A stretch of 44,855 nucleotides of DNA from positions 5,664,945 through 5,709,799 of the forward strand of contig NZ_LOJP01000001.1 of assembly GCF_001553785.1 (NCBI RefSeq), read 5' to 3'. The position numbers were made by a program, and so were the translations under genes. The DNA is from Actinoplanes sp. TFC3 (GTDB lineage Bacteria > Actinomycetota > Actinomycetes > Mycobacteriales > Micromonosporaceae). Positions 35,328-44,161 of the stretch are shown one piece after another (positions within the stretch are counted from its first letter, which is position 1; each line of letters starts with the position of its first letter). A model generated the notes under the pieces. The model saw nothing but the letters and a program-made list of their open reading frames with translations, had not been told where the DNA came from and ran no database searches.

Positions 35328-35653
35328 GCCAACACGTTTGCACAACAAACCTATCGGCGCCAGTGCACGGGGCTAACAAAGGTGACGCCAGCCGGGAGGG
35401 GTAGCACCTCAGCCCCAACCAAGGCCGGCCTGCGTACCCCCACTCCCCCACAATCCCCACAGCGCGGAAGCCCGACCACCCAGCGAGGAGTGGCCCCCTT
35501 GCCCTCTCATGCACCCACCAGCCCTCGACCACCAAACTCAGCCGCAGCCAGCTCCCACGCAAGGCTGAGGGCCGGGGTGGTCGTCATAGGCGTAAAAACC
35601 TATGACGACCACCCCGGCCCTCAGCCGTCAACCGCAAGAAGCCCGGATACAGG
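35328..35653. other. Gap between the membrane-protein gene and miaB
   Basis: In 326 bp the one clear element is the 28-bp perfect hairpin at 35563-35626. The region upstream of the membrane-protein start (35330-35360) is AT-richer than its surroundings and may hold that promoter. No gene is seen. Confidence 0.5.
35563..35626 (-). terminator. Very long perfect hairpin downstream of miaB
   Basis: Arms 35563-35590 and 35599-35626 are exact inverted copies of 28 bp, around the loop CGTAAAAA. It begins 27 nt past the miaB stop. Position argues for a terminator; length and perfection are well above the other terminators here. Confidence 0.75.
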
Positions 35654-37144
35654 CTAAAGAGCACACCCTTCGGCAGCAGGCAGCGGAGCAGGAACCCCAA
35701 GAGTGGGGAGCCCAAGAGAAACCCCAGGCAACTTGGGAGTCCGCCCGGCCTCGAAGGCATCACCGGCCCGAGTACGCCGGTACGACAGCGGATCACCGTC
35801 TGCGTTGAGGTGATGAGGGGCCGCGTACGTCACCACGGTCTCGATCACATCCCCCGGACGCGGGGACAGATCGCCGGTCGCGAAGTGGACGAGCCGGCCG
35901 TCCCGGGCACGCCCGCTCATCCGGCCGGTGCGCTCATCCTTGCGGCCTTCGCCGACAGCCACCAGCACCTCGACCTTGGCACCTTCGAGGCGCTTGTTCT
36001 CCGCCCAGGTGATCTCTTCGAGCGTGGCGATGAGGCGTTCGTAGCGCTCCTGGACCACCTGCTTGGGGAGCTGCTCCTCCATGGTCGCCGCCGGGGTGCC
36101 GGGGCGCTTGGAGTACTGGAAGGTGAAGGCGCTGGAGAAGCGGGCTCGCCGTACCACGTCGAGGGTTTGCTGGAAGTCCTCCTCGGTTTCGCCGGGGAAG
36201 CCGACGATGATGTCGGTGGTGATCGCGGCGTCCGGCATGGCGGCGCGGACCTTGTCGATGATGCCGAGGTATTTCTCGGAGCGGTAGCTGCGGCGCATCG
36301 CCTTGAGGACGCGGTCGGAGCCGGACTGCAGGGGCATGTGCAGCGAGTGGCACACGTTCGGGGTCTCGGCCATCGCGGCGATCACGTCATCGGTGAAGTC
36401 CTTGGGGTGCGGGCTGGTGAAGCGCACCCTTTCCAGGCCCTCGATCGCGCCGGTTGAACGCAGGAGCTTGCCGAAGGCCAGGCGGTCGCCGAACTCCACG
36501 CCGTACGAGTTGACGTTCTGACCCAGCAGGGTGACCTCGAGAACGCCTTCCTTGGCCAGCGCCTCGACCTCGGCCAGGATCTCGCCCGGCCGCCGGTCCT
36601 TCTCCTTGCCGCGCAACGACGGGACGATGCAGAAGGTGCAGGTGTTGTTGCAGCCCACCGAGATGGAGACCCAGCCCGCGTACGTGGATTCGCGCTTGGT
36701 CGGCAGCGTGGACGGGAAGACCTCGAGCGCCTCGAGGATCTCGACTTCGGCTTCCTGATTGTGCCGGGCGCGTTCGAGCAGCGCCGGCAGCGAGCCGATG
36801 TTGTGGGTGCCGAACACCACGTCCACCCAGGGGGCGCGCTTGACGATGTCGCCGCGGTCCTTCTGGGCCAGGCAACCGCCGACCGCGATCTGCATGCCGG
36901 GGTTCTTGAGCTTGGTGGGGCGCAGGTGACCCAGGTTGCCGTAGAGGCGGTTGTCCGCGTTCTCACGCACCGCGCACGTGTTGAAGACCACGACGTCGGC
37001 CTCGTCGGCGTCGGTGGCCCGGGTGTAGCCGGCGTCCTCCATCAGCCCGGAGATGCGCTCGCTGTCGTGCACGTTCATCTGACAGCCGTACGTGCGCACA
37101 TCGTAGGTGCGGGCGGGGCTGCTCTGCGGAATCAACTCAGTCAT
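35654..37144 (-). CDS. miaB: tRNA-2-methylthio-N6-dimethylallyladenosine synthase
   Basis: Encodes 496 residues. A radical-SAM methylthiotransferase that adds the methylthio group to i6A37 of tRNA, the step after MiaA. The N-terminal MTTase domain has its three Cys in TYGCQMNVHDS, NTCAVREN and GGCLAQK for one Fe-S cluster. The radical-SAM CxxxCxxC is GCNNTCTFC for the other, and a TRAM-like RNA-binding domain follows (VEVLVAVGEGRKDERTGRMS). The last 30 residues, rich in Pro and Leu, are extra. ATG 37144 has no strong ribosome binding site. Confidence 0.96.
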   Translation of the reverse strand: MTELIPQSSPARTYDVRTYGCQMNVHDSERISGLMEDAGYTRATDADEADVVVFNTCAVRENADNRLYGNLGHLRPTKLKNPGMQIAVGGCLAQKDRGDIVKRAPWVDVVFGTHNIGSLPALLERARHNQEAEVEILEALEVFPSTLPTKRESTYAGWVSISVGCNNTCTFCIVPSLRGKEKDRRPGEILAEVEALAKEGVLEVTLLGQNVNSYGVEFGDRLAFGKLLRSTGAIEGLERVRFTSPHPKDFTDDVIAAMAETPNVCHSLHMPLQSGSDRVLKAMRRSYRSEKYLGIIDKVRAAMPDAAITTDIIVGFPGETEEDFQQTLDVVRRARFSSAFTFQYSKRPGTPAATMEEQLPKQVVQERYERLIATLEEITWAENKRLEGAKVEVLVAVGEGRKDERTGRMSGRARDGRLVHFATGDLSPRPGDVIETVVTYAAPHHLNADGDPLSYRRTRAGDAFEAGRTPKLPGVSLGLPTLGVPAPLPAAEGCAL

Positions 37145-37165
37145 GGCAATTGACCAGGGTAGTCC

Positions 37166-37660
37166 CTACACCGGCGCGGGTGTCTCCGGCGTGGGGTCCG
37201 GTTTCCAGCGTGAGGTGGTGCAGCCGGGGGCCACCGCGCAGGCCGGGTCGGCGCCGGTGCAGGGGCGGGCGTGGCGCTTCTCCGTACCGTCATCGGTCTC
37301 TTGCTCGTCGACGTGCACTGCCCGCAGCGTTCCGTCGGGGCTGGCACGGACGTAGCGCGAGGGGTTGAGGGTGTCGTCGGGAAACAGGACGGCGACGCCC
37401 AGGCGGGTCGCTACGGCACCGGCAACTGCGTCTTCGGGCAGATCCGAGGGGGCGAGGAAACATTCCAGGTTTGTCGGGAAGTCGCCGCCGGTGTGCCACA
37501 CATCGCACAAGATTGCCCCTTCAACCGGCGCGCCAAGCGTGGCGACGGGTCGCTGCACCACCGTCGAAACCGCGCCGCATACGGCTGTCACCTCGAGGTT
37601 CTCAGCGAAACTCCAGCTCCAGAGCCCGTCGGTGGGGTCACCGGTACCCATACCGCTCAT
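37166..37660 (-). CDS. Conserved-looking protein of unknown function upstream of miaB
   Basis: Encodes 164 residues. ATG 37660 is preferred because GGAAGGG lies 9 nt upstream; an ATG at 37669 abuts that site. There is no signal peptide or membrane segment. The core AENLEVTAVCGAVSTVVQRP to LFPDDTLNPSRYVRASPDG looks folded, and the C-terminus has three Cys in PCTGADPACAVAPGC. I do not recognise a family. It ends 21 nt before the miaB start on the same strand, so the two are probably cotranscribed. Confidence 0.7.
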   Translation of the reverse strand: MSGMGTGDPTDGLWSWSFAENLEVTAVCGAVSTVVQRPVATLGAPVEGAILCDVWHTGGDFPTNLECFLAPSDLPEDAVAGAVATRLGVAVLFPDDTLNPSRYVRASPDGTLRAVHVDEQETDDGTEKRHARPCTGADPACAVAPGCTTSRWKPDPTPETPAPV

Positions 37661-37791
37661 CGTGGACATCCCTTCCGGTCCGCATCCGCGGTGTTACTGC
37701 TCCGTGACCATTCTCGGCGCGTTCCGATACAACCGCGCCCATAGAGTGGCCCCATCCGAGTGAGTTCCATAGACAGGACGGTGGTCAGACG

Positions 37792-38538
37792 GTGACGACG
37801 AGCGAGCCTCTCATCGTCCTCGAAGGCGTCAACAAGTATTTCGGCCCGCTGCACGTCCTGCAGGATGTCAGCCTGTCCGTGGACCGCGGCGAGGTGGTCG
37901 TCGTGATCGGACCTTCCGGGTCGGGTAAGTCGACGCTGTGCCGCGCGATCAACCGCCTCGAGCCGATCAATTCCGGCACCATCACGTTCGACGGCCGCCC
38001 GCTGCCGGCCGAGGGTAAGGCCCTCGCTCAGCTGCGCAGCGAGGTTGGCATGGTCTTCCAGTCGTTCAACCTGTTCGCGCACAAGACCATCCTGCAGAAC
38101 GTGATGCTGGGTCCGGTGAAAGTCCGGGGAGAAAAAGCCGCAGCGGTACGAGACCGCGCGATGAGCCTGCTCGAACGCGTCGGGATCGCCAGCCAGGCGG
38201 AGAAGTACCCGGCGCAGCTGTCCGGCGGTCAGCAGCAGCGTGTCGCCATCGCGCGGGCGCTGGCCATGCAGCCCAAGGCGCTGCTGTTCGACGAGCCCAC
38301 CAGCGCGCTCGACCCGGAGATGGTCGGCGAGGTGCTCGACGTCATGACGTCGCTGGCCCGCGAAGGCATGACCATGGTCGTGGTCACCCACGAGATGGGT
38401 TTCGCCCGCCACGCCGCCAACCGGGTGGTCTTCATGGCCGACGGTCAGCTCGTCGAGCAGGCCGAGCCGGAGGAGTTCTTCGCCAGCCCGAAGTCCGAGC
38501 GAGCCCGCGACTTCCTGTCGAAGATCCTCACCCACTGA
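37792..38538 (+). CDS. gluA: Glutamate-type amino-acid ABC transporter, ATP-binding protein
   Basis: Encodes 248 residues. Walker A is GPSGSGKST, the Q-loop is VFQSFNLFAHKT, the signature is LSGGQQQRVAIARAL, Walker B is ALLFDEPTSALD and the switch His is in VVVTHEMGFA. The sequence is of the GlnQ/GluA type for polar amino acids. It energises uptake through GluC and GluD with GluB as binding protein. The GTG start has only a moderate ribosome binding site. A short hairpin (38547-38568) follows before gluB, which may allow more GluB to be made than GluA. Confidence 0.94.
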   Translation: MTTSEPLIVLEGVNKYFGPLHVLQDVSLSVDRGEVVVVIGPSGSGKSTLCRAINRLEPINSGTITFDGRPLPAEGKALAQLRSEVGMVFQSFNLFAHKTILQNVMLGPVKVRGEKAAAVRDRAMSLLERVGIASQAEKYPAQLSGGQQQRVAIARALAMQPKALLFDEPTSALDPEMVGEVLDVMTSLAREGMTMVVVTHEMGFARHAANRVVFMADGQLVEQAEPEEFFASPKSERARDFLSKILTH

Positions 38539-38546
38539 CTCTCCAC

Positions 38547-38568
38547 GTCGGAGCTTCGTAGTTCCGAC
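38547..38568 (+). promoter_or_regulatory. Intercistronic hairpin between gluA and gluB
   Basis: GTCGGA (38547-38552) and TCCGAC (38563-38568) pair around a 10-nt loop. It is the kind of element that stabilises or partly terminates transcripts before a highly expressed binding-protein gene. The stem is only 6 bp, so this is tentative. Confidence 0.3.
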
Positions 38569-38645
38569 AAATACCTTGCAGGGCCTTCGCAAAGGTCGTG
38601 CACTGTCAGTTTGTTTGCAATTCTTGAAACACGAGGAGCGTGACG

Positions 38646-39497
38646 ATGCGCATCACCCGTTTGACGGCGGTAGTTGGGGCCTTCGCCCTGGCGATGGCCG
38701 CGGCAGCATGTGGCGGCGACGACAGCGGGTCGGGTTCGGCCAGCGGCATCGTCGGCAAGGCCAGCAAGGACAAGAAGCTGGTGTTCGGCGTCAAGGCCGA
38801 CCAGCCCGGCCTGGGCCTGCAGACCGGCGGCACCTACACCGGCTTCGACATCGAGATCGCGAAGATCATCGCGAAGGGGCTCGGCGTGCCGGAGTCCGGC
38901 ATCGAGTACAAGACCACGGTGTCGGCCAACCGTGAGCCGTTCATCCAGCAGGGTCAGGTCGACCTGGTCATCGCGACCTACACGATCAACGACGAGCGCA
39001 AGAAGGTCGTCAACTTCGGCGGTCCGTACTACATCGCGGGTCAGGACCTGCTGGTGCGCACCGACTCGACGATCGCCGGTCCCGAGGGCCTGGCCGGCAA
39101 GAAGGTCTGCTCGGTGTCCGGCTCCACGCCGGCCAAGCGCATCCAGACCGACTACAAGGACGCGTCGCTGCAGCAGTTCGACTCGTACTCCAAGTGCGTG
39201 CAGGCGCTGGCCAACAAGACGGTGGACGCGGTTACGACCGACGACATCATCCTGGCCGGTTACGCCGCTCAGGACCAGTACGCGGGTCAGTTCAAGGTGG
39301 TCGGCAAGAAGTTCAGCGACGAGCCGTACGGCATCGGCGTGAAGAAGTCCGACTCCGAGGGCTGCAACAAGATCAACGAGATCCTGAAGGCGTCGGCGAG
39401 CGACGGCTCGTACAAGGCGGCGTGGGACAACACGCTTGGCAAGAGCGGCACGGCGGCGCCCACCCTGGACGTCACCAAGCTCACCAACTGCAGCTGA
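38646..39497 (+). CDS. gluB: Glutamate-type ABC transporter substrate-binding lipoprotein
   Basis: Encodes 283 residues. The signal peptide ends in a lipobox, with lipid attachment at Cys22 (LAMAAAACGG). The mature part is a family-3 solute-binding protein: KKLVFGVKADQPGLG, FDIEIAKIIAKGLGV, NREPFIQQGQVDLVIATYTI and a late Cys pair. It captures the amino acid outside the membrane. ATG 38646 fits a GAGGAG ribosome binding site better than GTG 38640. The last 52 nt lie in a tandem duplication (39446-39775), but this copy reads cleanly to its TGA. Confidence 0.94.
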   Translation: MRITRLTAVVGAFALAMAAAACGGDDSGSGSASGIVGKASKDKKLVFGVKADQPGLGLQTGGTYTGFDIEIAKIIAKGLGVPESGIEYKTTVSANREPFIQQGQVDLVIATYTINDERKKVVNFGGPYYIAGQDLLVRTDSTIAGPEGLAGKKVCSVSGSTPAKRIQTDYKDASLQQFDSYSKCVQALANKTVDAVTTDDIILAGYAAQDQYAGQFKVVGKKFSDEPYGIGVKKSDSEGCNKINEILKASASDGSYKAAWDNTLGKSGTAAPTLDVTKLTNCS

Positions 39498-39775
39498 TCA
39501 TCCACTGCAAGCGGGGCGGGGCGCGCCCCCCCCGGTCCCCCCCCGCGCATCACAAGTTTCGGGGGGGGGGGAAGGGGGGGGGGGGGGGCCTCTTCCCCTT
39601 CACCAAAAACCGGCGCGGCGGCGCCCCCCCTGGACGTCACCAAGCTCACCAACAGCAGCTGATCATCCACTGCAAGGGGGGGGGGCCCGGCACACGCCGG
39701 TCCCGCCCCGCGCATCACAAGTTTTCAGGAGCGAGGAAGCGAGGGCGATGGACGTCTTCTCCGATTCAGCAAACA
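39446..39775. repeat. 165-bp tandem duplication with corrupted first copy
   Basis: 39446-39610 and 39611-39775 are two copies at a constant offset of 165 bp through most of their length. Bases 39446-39559 match 39611-39724 well (end of gluB plus spacer), except in a G/C run where C and G stretches replace normal sequence. Bases 39560-39610 are mostly G but still align to the gluC ribosome binding site and start (shared AA at 39572-39573 and 39737-39738, then TCTTC and TTCA blocks). This looks like a noisy read assembled in tandem. Removing one copy leaves a normal spacer of about 85 bp between gluB and gluC. Confidence 0.85.
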
Positions 39776-40422
39776 TCGACACGTACGTCACCGGGTTTCT
39801 TTGGATCCTGAAACTCACCGCCGCCGGTGCCGTAGGCGCGCTGGTGCTGGGCGTGCTGCTCGCCGGGATGCGGGTCTCCCCCGTGCCGGTGCTGCGCGGC
39901 GTTGGCACGGCGTGGGTGAACATCTTCCGGAACACGCCGCTCACGCTGATCGTATTCTTCTGCTACTTCGGCCTGTACTCGGCGCTCGGGTTCGAACTGT
40001 CGGACGACATCGACACCAACAACTACTGGCTGGGTGTGGTCGGGCTCTCGGTCTACACCGCCGCGTTCGTGTGCGAGGCGATCCGCTCGGGCATCAACAC
40101 GGTGCCGGTCGGGCAGGCCGAGGCGGCGCGCGCGATCGGCATGTCGTTCCTGCAGACGCTGCGGATCATCATCCTGCCGCAGGCCGGCCGCGCGGTGGTC
40201 GCGCCGCTGGGCAGCATCTTCATCGCGCTGGCAAAGAACGCCACCATCGTGGGCACGATCGGGCTGATGGAATCCTCGTCGGCGATGAAAGAACTGATCA
40301 ACGCCAACGGTGACGCGGTGATCCCGATCTTCCTGGTCTTTGCCGGTACGTTCGCAGTGGTCCTGATCCCGACCGGTTACCTGTTCGGGTGGCTGGCCAA
40401 CCGTCTGGCGGTGAAGCGGTGA
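39748..40422 (+). CDS. gluC: Glutamate-type ABC transporter permease
   Basis: Encodes 224 residues with five or so membrane helices. The permease-ATPase coupling (EAA) loop is EAARAIGMSFLQTLRIIILPQA. The N-terminal segment GTAWVNIFRNTPLTLIVFF is typical of HisMQ-type permeases. ATG 39748 follows GCGAGGAAGCGAGGG, a suitable ribosome binding site. In-frame sequence upstream of this ATG belongs to the duplicated, corrupted region and is not coding. The stop overlaps the gluD GTG (GTGA). Confidence 0.93.
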   Translation: MDVFSDSANIDTYVTGFLWILKLTAAGAVGALVLGVLLAGMRVSPVPVLRGVGTAWVNIFRNTPLTLIVFFCYFGLYSALGFELSDDIDTNNYWLGVVGLSVYTAAFVCEAIRSGINTVPVGQAEAARAIGMSFLQTLRIIILPQAGRAVVAPLGSIFIALAKNATIVGTIGLMESSSAMKELINANGDAVIPIFLVFAGTFAVVLIPTGYLFGWLANRLAVKR

Positions 40423-41333
40423 GCGCCAACACCGACGCGGTCCTCTACGACCATCCGGGACCCAGGGCCAAGGCCCGTAACCTGATCCTCACGATCCTGT
40501 TCGGGATTGCCCTGGTCGCGCTGCTGTGGTGGATCTACAGCAAGTTCGACGAGAAGGGCCAGTGGGCGGCGCCGCTGTGGAAGCCGTTCCTCGAGGGCGA
40601 GACCTGGACCTCGTACATCCTGCCGGGCCTGTGGTCGACGATCAAAGCAGCAGCGGTGGCGATGGTGCTGTCGCTGGTCTTCGGCATCATCTTCTCGGTG
40701 GGCCGGCTCTCGGACCACTGGTGGATCCGCATCCCCGCCGGGGCGATCGTCGAGTTCTTCCGGGCCGTACCGCTGCTGCTGATGATGTTCTTCATCTTCT
40801 TCGGCATCCCGTTTTTGACCGAGCAGCCCATGCCGCCGTTCTGGGCGGTGGTGATCGGCCTGACGCTGTACAACGGGTCGGTGCTGGCCGAGGCGTTCCG
40901 GGCCGGGATCAACTCGGTGCCGCGCGGGCAGAGCGAAGCCGGGTACGCGATCGGCATGCGCAAGAGCCTGGTGATGCGGGAGATCCTGATCCCGCAGGCG
41001 GCGCGGGCCATGCTGCCGGTAATCGTGAGCCAGCTCGTGGTGCTGGTGAAGGACACGGCGCTGGGCTACATCATCGGCTACACCGAGCTGCTGCAGGACG
41101 GCGTCAACACGGTGGGCGCGAACTTCGGCAATATCGTGGCGGCGGCCCTCGTGGCGGCGGTCATCTACATCGCGCTGAACGCGTCGCTGACGTTCTTCGC
41201 CGGATACCTGGAACGTCGCAGTCGCCGCACCGGCAAGGCCCCGCGCGTGGGTGCGGCAGCCGGTCCGACCGAGGAGGCTACGCCCGTGGTTGCCCCGGGT
41301 GGCGGTTTGAGCGGTGGCGGCGGCATCGCCTGA
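40419..41333 (+). CDS. gluD: Glutamate-type ABC transporter permease
   Basis: Encodes 304 residues. The EAA loop is SEAGYAIGMRKSLVMREILI and the preceding helix region VEFFRAVPLLLMMFFIFFG is typical. It is longer than GluC because of an N-terminal cytoplasmic stretch with one extra helix and a C-terminal tail rich in Gly, Ala and Pro. GTG 40419 overlaps the gluC stop by 4 nt, so the two permease halves are coupled. It is convergent with rny across 215 bp, where only a weak 5-bp hairpin (about 41457-41470) is visible. Confidence 0.93.
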   Translation: MSANTDAVLYDHPGPRAKARNLILTILFGIALVALLWWIYSKFDEKGQWAAPLWKPFLEGETWTSYILPGLWSTIKAAAVAMVLSLVFGIIFSVGRLSDHWWIRIPAGAIVEFFRAVPLLLMMFFIFFGIPFLTEQPMPPFWAVVIGLTLYNGSVLAEAFRAGINSVPRGQSEAGYAIGMRKSLVMREILIPQAARAMLPVIVSQLVVLVKDTALGYIIGYTELLQDGVNTVGANFGNIVAAALVAAVIYIALNASLTFFAGYLERRSRRTGKAPRVGAAAGPTEEATPVVAPGGGLSGGGGIA

Positions 41334-41548
41334 GCACCACTTCGGCGACCGGTTCGGGCTTCGGCTCGGGCCGGGCGTTGTGCTTCTGGTCCTCGGGCTC
41401 CTTGGACCTTCTGAGCGGGACCGCTTACGCACGTTGCAGGGTGCGGGTGGCTGTTCTGGAGCGCCAGCTCCTCGGGCGCCCGTGCCCGGCCTCGGCGGGA
41501 GCAGCGATCTGTACCCCCCACCCCGCTACGACAGCCAGCCCTTGATTC

Positions 41549-43261
41549 TTATCTTGCTAGCTCCGTCACCCTGGATTCGCGCACTACTGTCACGCGGATC
41601 TGGCCGGGGTAGGTGAGTTCTTCTTCGATTTGCTTGGCGACATCGCGGGCCAGGACCGCAGCGCCGATGTCGTCCACGTCGTCGGGGCGGACCATGACGC
41701 GGATTTCGCGGCCGGCCTGCATGGCGAAGACTTTTTCGACGCCCACCTTGCCGCCGGCGATCTCTTCGATGCGCTCGAGCCGCTTGACGTAGGCTTCGAG
41801 GCTCTCGCGACGCGCACCCGGACGGCCACCGGAGCAGGCGTCCGCGGCCTGGGTCAGGACGGCCTCGATGGTTTGCGGCTGGACCTCGTTGTGGTGGGCC
41901 TCAATGGCATGGACAACATCATCGGACTCGCCGTACTTGCGGGCCAAGTCGGCGCCGATCAGAGCGTGACTGCCCTCGACCTCGTGGGTCAGCGCCTTGC
42001 CGATGTCGTGCAGGAACGCGCTGCGCTTCATCGTGGCGACGTCCAAGCCGAGCTCGGCGGCCATGATCCCGGCGATGTGGGCGGTCTCGACAAGGTGTTT
42101 GAGAACGTTCTGACCGTAACTCGTGCGGTAGCGCAACCGGCCCACGAGCGTGACCAGTTCCGGATGCAGATCGGTGATGCCGACGTCGACCAGAGCCTCC
42201 TCGGCAGCCCGCTCGCACAGCTTGTCGACCTCGTTCTTGGCACTCTCGAACACTTCCTCGATGCGGTGCGGGTGGATCCGCCCGTCGAGCACCAGCTTCT
42301 CGAGGGTGAGCCGGCCGACCTCCCGGCGTACCGGATCAAAACACGACAGCAGAACCGCCTCGGGCGTGTCATCGATGATCAAGTTGACCCCGGTGGTCGA
42401 CTCGAACGCCCGGATGTTGCGGCCCTCGCGGCCGATGATGCGGCCCTTCATTTCATCGCTGGGCAGGTGCAGAACGCTGACCACGCTCTCGGCCGTCTGC
42501 TCGCTGGCGATGCGCTGGATGGCGTCGACCACGATGTGCCGGGCCCGGGTGTCGGCGGTGCTCTTCGCCTCACCCTCGATGTCGCGCACCAGGATCGCGG
42601 CTTCCCGCTTGGCCTGGCTTTCGATGGCCTCGACCAGCTCGGTGCGGGCCTGCTCCGCGGTGAGGTTCGCTACGCGTTCGAGTTCCTTCTTGTGCTGCTG
42701 GCCGGCCTCTTCGTTCTGGATTTCCTTCTCGGCCAGCTTCGTTTCCCGGTCGGCGAGTTCGGCGTCCCGCTTCGCCAGCCGGCGCTCCCGATCGACCAGC
42801 CGCTCGACTTCCTCGGCGTGCAGCCGCTCCCGCTCATCGATGCGGGCAGCCCGGCGCTCAACCTCGGCAGCCTGTTCCTTAACGGTCGTGTTCAGCAAGG
42901 CCACTTCGCGCTCACCACTGCGGCGTGCGGCGGATCGGACCTGCTCGGCATCGGACTCGGCCTGCCGGTGGGCATGCTCGAGGACCGTGTCGGCTTCCTC
43001 ATGCGCCGACTCCAAAACCCGCTTCGCCTCGGCCCGGGCGGCGCTGGCTTCAGCCTTAGCTGCGGCAGCTTCAGCCCGTACGCTCGCGGCTTTCGCGTTC
43101 GCGTCATCAACCTTGGCCTTGGCCTGCTCCCGGGTCTGCTCCTCGGTACTACGCGACGATTGGATCCGCCGCAAAGCCCGGAACCCCAGAACCAGCCCGG
43201 CCGCCACAAAAGCGGCAAGAACGACGATCGCCACCACGAGCACCCAGATGAGGGCCGTCAT
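41549..43261 (-). CDS. rny: Ribonuclease Y
   Basis: Encodes 570 residues. It is an endoribonuclease that starts mRNA decay at the membrane. The N-terminal helix is TALIWVLVVAIVVLAAFVAA, followed by a long coiled coil (about 40-240). The KH domain has GRIIGREGRNIRAFESTTGV and the HD domain has LHDIGKALTHEVEGSHALIG with the metal-binding HD pair. ATG 43261 is chosen for GGGAGAG about 8 nt upstream. Nothing upstream on the same strand is close, so it probably has its own promoter in the long gap 43262-44161. Confidence 0.95.
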   Translation of the reverse strand: MTALIWVLVVAIVVLAAFVAAGLVLGFRALRRIQSSRSTEEQTREQAKAKVDDANAKAASVRAEAAAAKAEASAARAEAKRVLESAHEEADTVLEHAHRQAESDAEQVRSAARRSGEREVALLNTTVKEQAAEVERRAARIDERERLHAEEVERLVDRERRLAKRDAELADRETKLAEKEIQNEEAGQQHKKELERVANLTAEQARTELVEAIESQAKREAAILVRDIEGEAKSTADTRARHIVVDAIQRIASEQTAESVVSVLHLPSDEMKGRIIGREGRNIRAFESTTGVNLIIDDTPEAVLLSCFDPVRREVGRLTLEKLVLDGRIHPHRIEEVFESAKNEVDKLCERAAEEALVDVGITDLHPELVTLVGRLRYRTSYGQNVLKHLVETAHIAGIMAAELGLDVATMKRSAFLHDIGKALTHEVEGSHALIGADLARKYGESDDVVHAIEAHHNEVQPQTIEAVLTQAADACSGGRPGARRESLEAYVKRLERIEEIAGGKVGVEKVFAMQAGREIRVMVRPDDVDDIGAAVLARDVAKQIEEELTYPGQIRVTVVRESRVTELAR

Positions 43262-44161
43262 CTCGCCGTCTCTCCCTTCGCCGCGCCGCAGGGGTTGCGG
43301 CCGGTCGTTGTGACCCTGCGATTGGTGCAGGGTCCGCGCGTACCTGTTGGCTGCCGGCCCGGTCCCGGTTCTCCGGGGCTGGCAGGACTGCAGGTTCGCA
43401 CTTTGCGTGGGCCTGCTTGGTGCAGGACCGCGCTGGACGCGGGTAAGGGATGCCCGACCAAAGGCGGCTGACCGCGGGGGCCGTCGACCGACGGCTCGAC
43501 TACCCGGCGCCGCTGGGAGTGGCGCGGGGGGCATCGTTGCCGGCGGAGGACCACTGGGTGGTGCTTGTCGTTGCTTCGTCCAGCGCTCGTGCGGTCGGCG
43601 AGCGCTGTCGCTGGTGCGGCGATCCTGACTACGTTGTCCGGGGCCGCGCTTCGGTGCTTTTGTCCGCCGCTGTCTGCCTTGGGGTGCTGGTTCGGCCGGC
43701 CGGTTCGGAGTTTGGGGCCCTTCTGCGGCACGGACTTACCTGGCCCCCTCCCCTGCGGGCCCTGATTACTGGCGGGTAGACGTTAGTGCTGGCGGTGGTG
43801 TGGCTCGGCTGCGGCTTCGCCGGGTGGCTGAGTCGTGGCTTCGCCGGGGTGGCTGGGCCTGGGGTGGGTCGCCGCCATCGCGGTGACGCCCTTGCTGGGC
43901 GCTACCCTCGGTGGCGGATGATCCGCCGGGGGGCGGTTTGCTGACGGCGATGGTGTCGCCGGGCTCACCGTCCGGAACCGGAAGTGATGCTGAAAAGTAA
44001 TGAGATCTATGTTGTGCGCTTAGCCTGCAATGGTCGTACAAACCTTGGTAACGCGAGGCTAGGTCGCGAGTGCCGCTTCGGTCAAGGACTCATGATTCGG
44101 CGGGGGATGGGACGTACGGCACAGACATGCTCACGCCCTGCTCAGACCGGTGCCGGGCATT
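43262..44161. other. 900-bp gap upstream of rny
   Basis: No gene could be supported here. Open frames on both strands lack family-like sequence and good starts. An AT-richer stretch (about 43980-44050) could hold a minus-strand promoter for rny, giving an untranslated leader of over 700 nt, or be the regulatory end of something lost. A short direct repeat (GGCTTCGCCGGG-type) occurs at about 43813-43855. Confidence 0.5.

Noticed and set aside
39436..39747. In-frame N-terminal extension of gluC
   Set aside because: It passes through the duplicated, homopolymer-rich region and the end of gluB in another frame. The permease begins normally at ATG 39748.
41630..43471. 613-codon frame antisense to rny
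   Set aside because: RNase Y motifs on the other strand are complete; this is a shadow.
43347..43779. Possible recX or other gene in the gap upstream of rny
   Set aside because: No RecX-like motif, no good start and no plausible protein on either strand.
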